Source: Candidatus Acetothermia bacterium (GTDB taxonomy: Bacteria > Bipolaricaulota > Bipolaricaulia > Bipolaricaulales > Bipolaricaulaceae). Taken from it: 18,454 nt of DNA. Of the stretch, positions 14,845 through 18,454 are shown piece by piece (positions within the stretch are counted from its first letter, which is position 1; each line of letters starts with the position of its first letter). The stretch covers positions 1-18,454 of the forward strand of contig JAGDVW010000078.1 in NCBI GenBank assembly GCA_023255835.1. The letters run 5' to 3'. The notes below the pieces were generated by a model, which made no database searches, was not told the origin of the DNA, and saw only the letters and a list, made by a program, of their open reading frames with translations. The position numbers and the translations under genes were made by a program.

Positions 14845-15579
14845 CTATGGTAAGGCTCGGGGCGAGGCGGGGCAAGGAGCGGAAAGGACCAAGGATTCCG
14901 GACCAAGCGTGCTCAAGGGGTGGAGTTCCTCCCCGTCGAAGGAGCACACCACCGCGCGGAATTCCACGCCCAGGGCGAGGGCTTGGCAAAAGGCCCGGCC
15001 GAACTGCGGGTCAAGCGCGGCATTGGGCCCAAATCTTTGGGCATCCGGCCGCTGAACGACGAACACCACCCAGGCCTTCTCCCCAGCGCGGACCCGGGCG
15101 GAAAGCTCCCGAAGGTGGCGGACGCCGCGGGATGTGGGGGCATCGGGGAAGAGGGCCACCCCATCCACAACCAGGGTCACGGACTTCACCTCCACCCAAA
15201 CCCTTTCCGGGCCGCGGGAAAGGAGGAAATCCGCCCGGCCCATCCCCAGCCGCGGCTCCCTGGCCACGATTTGAAACCCCAAAAGCTCCGGGAAAATCCC
15301 GCGGGAAAGGAACCGGGGAAAGGCCCGGTTGGGGAGGGTGGAATCTAAGGAGACGAGGAAGTCCCCGAGGTCCGCAGCCACCGCCGTCCACCGCGTCCTC
15401 CGCCCCCCGGAGGCCCGGCGGAGGAGGACCGTCCGGCCGGGACTCAACACCTCAAGGAGCCTTCCGGGGTTGGGAAGGTGGGCGATCTCCCTTTTACCCG
15501 CCACCCGTACGGCGATGACAAACCGGTTCAGCCGCTCCAGGTACTCGCCCCAAACCAAATCTCCGGAAAAAGGGGGCAT
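14845..15579 (-). CDS. sfsA: SfsA-family protein (sugar fermentation stimulation homologue, nuclease fold)
   Basis: A 244-residue SfsA homologue. The N-terminus ([28 protein letters not shown]) is the OB-like region with the family HxxNxGR pattern. The core GRADFLLSR and [11 protein letters not shown] carry the PD-(D/E)xK-like nuclease residues. [16 protein letters not shown] is the strongest family signature, followed by [16 protein letters not shown] and LDPQFGRAF (family FxPxxxxDPxFxxxL). In E. coli it was found as a stimulator of maltose metabolism and binds DNA, but its biochemical role is unsettled. The ATG at 15579 shares one nucleotide with the GPT stop (TGATG). 17 nt separate it from recA. 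Confidence 0.93.
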   Translation of the reverse strand: MPPFSGDLVWGEYLERLNRFVIAVRVAGKREIAHLPNPGRLLEVLSPGRTVLLRRASGGRRTRWTAVAADLGDFLVSLDSTLPNRAFPRFLSRGIFPELLGFQIVAREPRLGMGRADFLLSRGPERVWVEVKSVTLVVDGVALFPDAPTSRGVRHLRELSARVRAGEKAWVVFVVQRPDAQRFGPNAALDPQFGRAFCQALALGVEFRAVVCSFDGEELHPLSTLGPESLVLSAPCPASPRALP

Positions 15580-16550
15580 CAGCGGAGGTGATAGACGAGG
15601 GCGGCCAAGCCGGCGAACAGGGCCTCAAAGCCGATGAGGAAAAGGGCAAGGGAGCGCTCGGAGAGGCCGCCGGTGAGCCGAAGAACGGCCTGGGCCAGGC
15701 CCACGGGGCCATTGGCCGGACAGCGCAGTTTTCCATCCGCACCCCGCTCGCCGGCCCAGCCCCGCGAGGGAAAGCCGTGCACTGCCTTGATGAGAAAGTC
15801 CAGGGCATAGGGAACGATCACGATCAAGCCCGCGGCTTCGAAGTCGCCCAAAATGCAGGCTACGGCGAGGATGGCCCCCAACGAGAGGGTGCCCACATCG
15901 CCCACGAAAATTTTCGCCGGATACCAGTTGAAAAGAAGAAGTCCAAAGGCCCCGCCAATCCCGGAAAGAACGAGGACCAGGGCCGTGGTGGCCTGGACCT
16001 TGAGGGCGATGGCCGCCATGGCCCCAAGGGCCACAAGCCCCATCCCCAACTCCACCCCGTTGAATCCGGCTAACATGTTCACGGCGTTGGCCGCGCCGGT
16101 GATCCCAAGGGGCACGAGGAAAAGGGTGTAAGCCAGACCGAAATTCACCCGGCCAAGGAAGGGGATGGTCAGGGTGGTGTGGCCGGCGCGGATGGCCACG
16201 AGGGGCAAAGCTCCAACCGCCGGAAGGAGCGCTTTTACAGCTTGGCGCAGTCCTAAAAGGTCATCGAGGATCCCCACCAGGGCGACAAGGAGCACCGTGG
16301 CCAGGCCGCCAAGGAGGCTCACGAAGTCCACGGGAAGGATGGAAGGGATGAAGGCCTCCAACCCGATGGCGAGGAGGACCCCGGCGGTGAACCCGGCCAC
16401 CAAGGCCACCCCGCCCATCTCCGGGACCTCCGGTTGCCCAGGCTTGTGCAAATCCTTTCCGACAATCCCCGCTGCCCGAAGTTTTGGGATGAGGATCATG
16501 GTGGAGACAAGCGCCACCAAAAACGCCACCACTCCCACAAGGGCAACCAT
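15579..16550 (-). CDS. Polyprenyl-phosphate GlcNAc-1-phosphate transferase, archaeal/eukaryotic Alg7-like type
   Basis: A 323-residue membrane enzyme of the PNPT superfamily, which moves a sugar-1-phosphate from a UDP-sugar to a polyprenyl phosphate. Shared residues are the DD of GILDDLLGLR (~93-102) and FVGDVG (~215-220). Three motifs match the Alg7/DPAGT1/archaeal AglH type rather than MraY or WecA: GKDLHKPGQPEVPEMGG (~31-47), NAVNMLAGFNGVELG (~155-169, versus TDGLDGL in MraY), and FNWYPAKIFVGD (~207-218). The His-rich MraY loop is missing. About ten hydrophobic segments fit the fold. ATG 16550 is chosen because a promoter lies directly upstream; the alternative TTG 16589 falls in its -35 box. 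It likely starts a lipid-linked oligosaccharide. Confidence 0.85.
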   Translation of the reverse strand: MVALVGVVAFLVALVSTMILIPKLRAAGIVGKDLHKPGQPEVPEMGGVALVAGFTAGVLLAIGLEAFIPSILPVDFVSLLGGLATVLLVALVGILDDLLGLRQAVKALLPAVGALPLVAIRAGHTTLTIPFLGRVNFGLAYTLFLVPLGITGAANAVNMLAGFNGVELGMGLVALGAMAAIALKVQATTALVLVLSGIGGAFGLLLFNWYPAKIFVGDVGTLSLGAILAVACILGDFEAAGLIVIVPYALDFLIKAVHGFPSRGWAGERGADGKLRCPANGPVGLAQAVLRLTGGLSERSLALFLIGFEALFAGLAALVYHLR

Positions 16551-16559
16551 GCACGAGCC

Positions 16560-16589
16560 ATAATACAACGAAGCCCAAAACCTGGACAA
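16560..16589 (-). promoter_or_regulatory. Promoter of the GPT-sfsA-recA-recX-ispF run
   Basis: On the minus strand TTGTCC (16589-16584) is followed by an 18-nt spacer and TATTAT (16565-16560). The ATG begins 9 nt after the -10, giving a 5' leader of about 0-3 nt. No Shine-Dalgarno is present, so the first gene is probably translated from a leaderless mRNA. recA has its own strong ribosome site downstream. Confidence 0.55.
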
Positions 16590-16606
16590 TCTTTAAGGGC
16601 CGCCCC

Positions 16607-16880
16607 TTATTTCCCCAAAGCGGCGAGAACCTCGGCTTTGAAGCGAAGGAAGTCTACTCCCTTTTTGAGCGCCCAAGTAAAAAAGGCGGTCATCCACGCG
16701 GACAAGGATGTTTCGCCGCCCTTTCATTTTCCGGAGGTCTCCGCCATCTTGCGGGAAAAGAACCTTGGCCTGCGCAAGCTCCCCAAAAAGGTCGTCCTCA
16801 TCCGCCGGAAGCCCCAACCGCAATCCCCGCGCAAACAGAGGAAATTCGCAAGAGACGCGCGCAGGCCCGCTTATTTCCCA
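16607..16880 (-). pseudogene. Broken HEPN-domain (HepT-like) gene remnant
   Basis: Pieces of a HEPN/HepT-like protein occur in two frames. One frame gives LGLPADEDDLFGELAQ and DLRKMKGRRNILVRVDDRLF, matching the HepT stretch that normally reads ...RNxLVHxYxxxD. The reading then has to shift by one near 16680, at a T-rich run, to continue WALKKGVDFLRFKAEV and stop at 16607 (TAA). Without the shift the frame continues into unrelated Arg/Ser-rich sequence to 16593. The catalytic RNase motif R-x4-6-H is damaged: the His position holds Arg and the H-x-Y segment is missing. The N-terminal helix is also not recognisable. It follows a broken nucleotidyltransferase, so this was probably the toxin half of an MntA-HepT pair. 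Confidence 0.6.
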
Positions 16881-17300
16881 CCCGGAGGCACTCCGCAAAG
16901 AACGGAGGAAGGACCTCCTGAAGCGCGCGGAGGTGAGCTTTCCAAATAGGCCCAGTAGTGGTGGCGAAAGCGCGGCCATAAAGAGCATCCTCGTCCCGAC
17001 AAAAGAGCACCTTCCCCCTTTTGCCCAGATGTCCAAGTTTTCCTCGGCTTCTGCCAGGTATTCCAGGCGGCGCTGGGCCATATGCAGCCGATCCCAGAGG
17101 GCCGGGAAAAACACAAGGCAAAGGTCCACATCGGGGTGGGCCCCGGCCTCGCCCCTGGCCCGGCTTCCACAAAGGAACACGGCGAGGATCTCCAGGTCCT
17201 CCCCGGCCTTTTTCAGGATCTTTTGCACGCGGGGGTCGCCCAAAATTTCCAGCGCTTTGCGTTTACGCCCGTTTGGGGTCAGGAACCGAGCTTTGCGCAA
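16881..17300 (-). pseudogene. Broken minimal nucleotidyltransferase (MntA-like) gene remnant
   Basis: The 5' part reads in one frame as a MNT-fold nucleotidyltransferase: ILAVFLCGSRARGEAG (GSxxxGE motif) and HPDVDLCLVF (DxD). It continues RLEYLAEAEENLDIW. After about 17020 the family's expected next segment appears in another frame as KVLFCRDEDALYGRAF (family GKVLFxxDExxxY). Then a further shift near 16970 gives RFRHHYWAYLE. About 20 residues expected between LDI and KVLF are missing, so at least one deletion and two frameshifts have occurred. The candidate TTG start at 17300 overlaps galU by 22 nt. The family transfers AMP to the HEPN toxin partner. Sequencing error could explain single shifts but not the whole set. 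Confidence 0.6.
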
Positions 17301-18154
17301 AGCCCCCGCAAATACGCGCGAAAATCTTCCCCGATCTCCGGATGCCGCAGGGCCAGTTCCACCGTGGCCACCACATAGCCCAGTTTTTCTCCCACATCGT
17401 AGCGCTGGCCCCGAAAGGCGTAGGCATAAAGCGGTTCCTCTTGGCAGAGGACCCGCAAGGCGTCGGTGAGCTGGATCTCCCCTCCCCGGCCGGGCTTGGT
17501 CTCCCTGAGGATTTCAAAAATCGTGGGCGAAAGAACGTAGCGGCCGATCACCGCCAGGTTCGAGGGCGCTTCCTCCGGCCTCGGCTTTTCCACGAGATCG
17601 CGCACGCGCCAAAGCCCCCTTTCCACCTCCTCGCCCTCGATGATCCCGTACCGCCCAAGTTCTTCCCGTGGGACCTCCAGCACGGCCAAAACGCTCCCGC
17701 CCCGGTGCTCGTGAACATCTAAAAGTTGTCGTAGGGCTGGAGGATCGGCCTCGATCACATCGTCGCCCAGCATCACCGCAAAGAACTCCTCTCCCACAAA
17801 ATCCTGGGCGCAGAGGACCGCATGGCCCAACCCTTTGGGCTCCTTTTGCCGAACGTAATGGAGGGAAAGGAGCTCGCTGATCCTTTGCAATTCCTCCGCG
17901 AGTTTTTCTTGCCCTTTCTCCTTAAGAAAACGCTCGAGCTCCGGGGCGCGGTCGAAATGGTCCTCGATGGCGCGTTTCCCCCGGCCCGTGACGATGAGGG
18001 CGCTTTCCAATCCTGAGGCGGCGGCCTCCTCCACGATGAACTGGATCGCCGGTTTATCCACAAGGGGGAGCATCTCCTTGGGCTGGGCCTTGGTGGCGGG
18101 GAGGAACCGCGTTCCCAAGCCGGCCGCGGGTATCACCGCCTTCCGCACCCGCAT
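17279..18154 (-). CDS. galU: UTP-glucose-1-phosphate uridylyltransferase
   Basis: GalU makes UDP-glucose from UTP and glucose-1-phosphate for glycan and polysaccharide synthesis in the cytoplasm. The 291-residue protein has PAAGLGTRFLPATKAQPKEM (~9-28, nucleotide loop; usually TKAMPKEML), LPLVDKPAIQFIVEEA, GLGHAVLCAQDFVG (~108-121), the metal-site MLGDDVIEAD (~127-136), VEKPRPEEAPSNLAVIGRYV (~188-207) and GEIQLTDAL. Length and motif order are standard. ATG 18154 follows AGGAGG at 4 nt. It is followed, with a 22-nt overlap, by the broken nucleotidyltransferase. Its product could feed the surface glycans made with the GPT encoded next to it. Confidence 0.96.
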   Translation of the reverse strand: MRVRKAVIPAAGLGTRFLPATKAQPKEMLPLVDKPAIQFIVEEAAASGLESALIVTGRGKRAIEDHFDRAPELERFLKEKGQEKLAEELQRISELLSLHYVRQKEPKGLGHAVLCAQDFVGEEFFAVMLGDDVIEADPPALRQLLDVHEHRGGSVLAVLEVPREELGRYGIIEGEEVERGLWRVRDLVEKPRPEEAPSNLAVIGRYVLSPTIFEILRETKPGRGGEIQLTDALRVLCQEEPLYAYAFRGQRYDVGEKLGYVVATVELALRHPEIGEDFRAYLRGLCAKLGS

Positions 18155-18181
18155 CCTTCCTCCTAAGCCCTTTTTGGCCCC

Positions 18182-18210
18182 ATCTTATCACCCCTTTCCC
18201 AGAGGGGGAA
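18182..18210 (-). promoter_or_regulatory. galU promoter with overlapping inverted repeat
   Basis: On the minus strand TTCCCC (18210-18205), a 17-nt spacer and TAAGAT (18187-18182) with a TG one base before it (extended -10) precede galU by about 28 nt. A perfect 5-bp inverted repeat, TTCCC-N5-GGGAA (18196-18210), overlaps the -35 region and might bind a regulator. The match to consensus is only moderate. Confidence 0.4.
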
Positions 18211-18243
18211 CCTTGATCAAACGACCAGGCCGGCTTTCGGCCC

Positions 18244-18271
18244 TTGACGCCGATCTTTCACCGACTAGAAT
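18244..18271 (+). promoter_or_regulatory. Sigma70-type promoter of the exported binding protein gene
   Basis: TTGACG (18244-18249), a 16-nt spacer and TAGAAT (18266-18271) form the best promoter match in the window (each hexamer one mismatch from consensus). The predicted start near 18278 gives a ~75-nt leader. The leader has AAAGGAGGGG before the ATG at 18354. Confidence 0.75.
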
Positions 18272-18353
18272 TAAGGTGACGTTTAAAAAGAGGGGGTGAG
18301 AGCCGGAAAAAGCTTCTGTTCATCAGTCCATTTCCAGAAAGGAGGGGTGACGG

Positions 18354-18454
18354 ATGTGGCGTAAACTTTTGCCTTTCGCGGTTGTTGTGGTTTTAGGAGT
18401 TTTCGGCTGGGCCCAGATCCCCAATCCGGACACGATGATCGTGGCCACCATCGG
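18354..18454 (+). CDS. Exported protein, probably peptide ABC transporter substrate-binding protein, 5' end only
   Basis: Only 33 full codons are visible before the window ends. Residues 1-20 form a signal peptide (MWRK, then LLPFAVVVVLGVFGWAQ). The mature start IPNPDTMIVATIG resembles the N-terminus of family 5 (DppA/OppA-type) binding proteins, where a similar ATIGDP-x-SLDPA stretch follows. That identification is by resemblance of a short segment. The gene has its own strong promoter and a good ribosome site (GGAGGGG, about 7 nt before the ATG). Confidence 0.6.
   Translation, partial: MWRKLLPFAVVVVLGVFGWAQIPNPDTMIVATI

Noticed and set aside
13868..15055. A 395-codon open frame on the plus strand across recA
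   Set aside because: It is antisense to the very well supported recA and sfsA genes; its His/Gly/Pro-rich composition is typical of a shadow frame in GC-rich DNA.
16593..17300. A single intact 235-residue protein
   Set aside because: Only its first third resembles a nucleotidyltransferase in this frame; later family motifs are in other frames and the tail is Arg/Ser-rich nonsense.
1..18454. tRNA, rRNA, CRISPR, transposon ends, prophage or replication origin
   Set aside because: No tandem spaced repeats, cloverleaf-like segment, transposase or integrase motif, or DnaA-box cluster was found by reading.

Overview
The window comes from a compact, GC-rich bacterial chromosome and carries about 20 protein genes, with no RNA genes, insertion sequences or CRISPR arrays that I can see. 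Almost every neighbouring gene pair overlaps (GTGA, ATGA or TGATG junctions, or 14-22 nt), and even convergent genes overlap or nearly touch. Proteins are rich in Arg, Leu, Gly and Glu. Bacterial signatures are RecA, RecX, PrmC, TilS, RseP, GalU, the MEP-pathway enzymes IspD and IspF, and sigma70-type promoters. A GlcNAc-1-phosphate transferase of archaeal/eukaryotic type is unusual. Together this suggests a thermophilic, little-cultured lineage. Bipolaricaulota/Acetothermia or a relative is my guess, but this is an inference and not shown by the sequence.

Layout. (1) 1-1126, minus strand: a TolB-like lipoprotein followed by ispD, which runs off the left edge. (2) 1170-3462, plus strand: prmC, an FtsE-like ATPase and FtsX, tightly overlapping. 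(3) 8125 down to 3453, minus strand: a six-gene run of sirtuin, PncC (CinA C-terminal domain), flippase-like membrane protein, exported protein of unknown function, MacB/LolD-type ATPase and MacB-type permease. (4) 8231-8986, plus strand: yebC. (5) 10202 down to 8989, minus strand: an unrecognised 143-residue protein overlapping an exported metallophosphatase. (6) 10249-12869, plus strand: tilS and rseP. (7) 16550 down to 12853, minus strand: Alg7-like GPT, sfsA, recA, recX and ispF. (8) 18154 down to 16607, minus strand: galU, then a broken nucleotidyltransferase-HEPN (MntA-HepT-like) pair. (9) From 18354, plus strand: the first 33 codons of an exported protein, probably a peptide/oligosaccharide ABC transporter binding protein.

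How they work together. Sirtuin and PncC both act on the NAD/NMN pool and share 14 nt. The exported protein, ATPase and permease form a three-gene transport or envelope unit without a MacA adaptor. GalU and the GPT both serve surface glycan synthesis. RecA and RecX form the usual recombinase/regulator pair.

Most notable points: an FtsE homologue that keeps Walker A but has lost the Q-loop Gln, the signature motif, the Walker B Glu, the D-loop Asp and the H-loop His; a RecA whose DNA-binding loop L2 departs from the near-invariant pattern; an Alg7-like GPT in a bacterial recA operon; a decayed MNT-HEPN pair; and divergent promoters built on shared, overlapping -10 elements in which one of the two transcripts appears leaderless.
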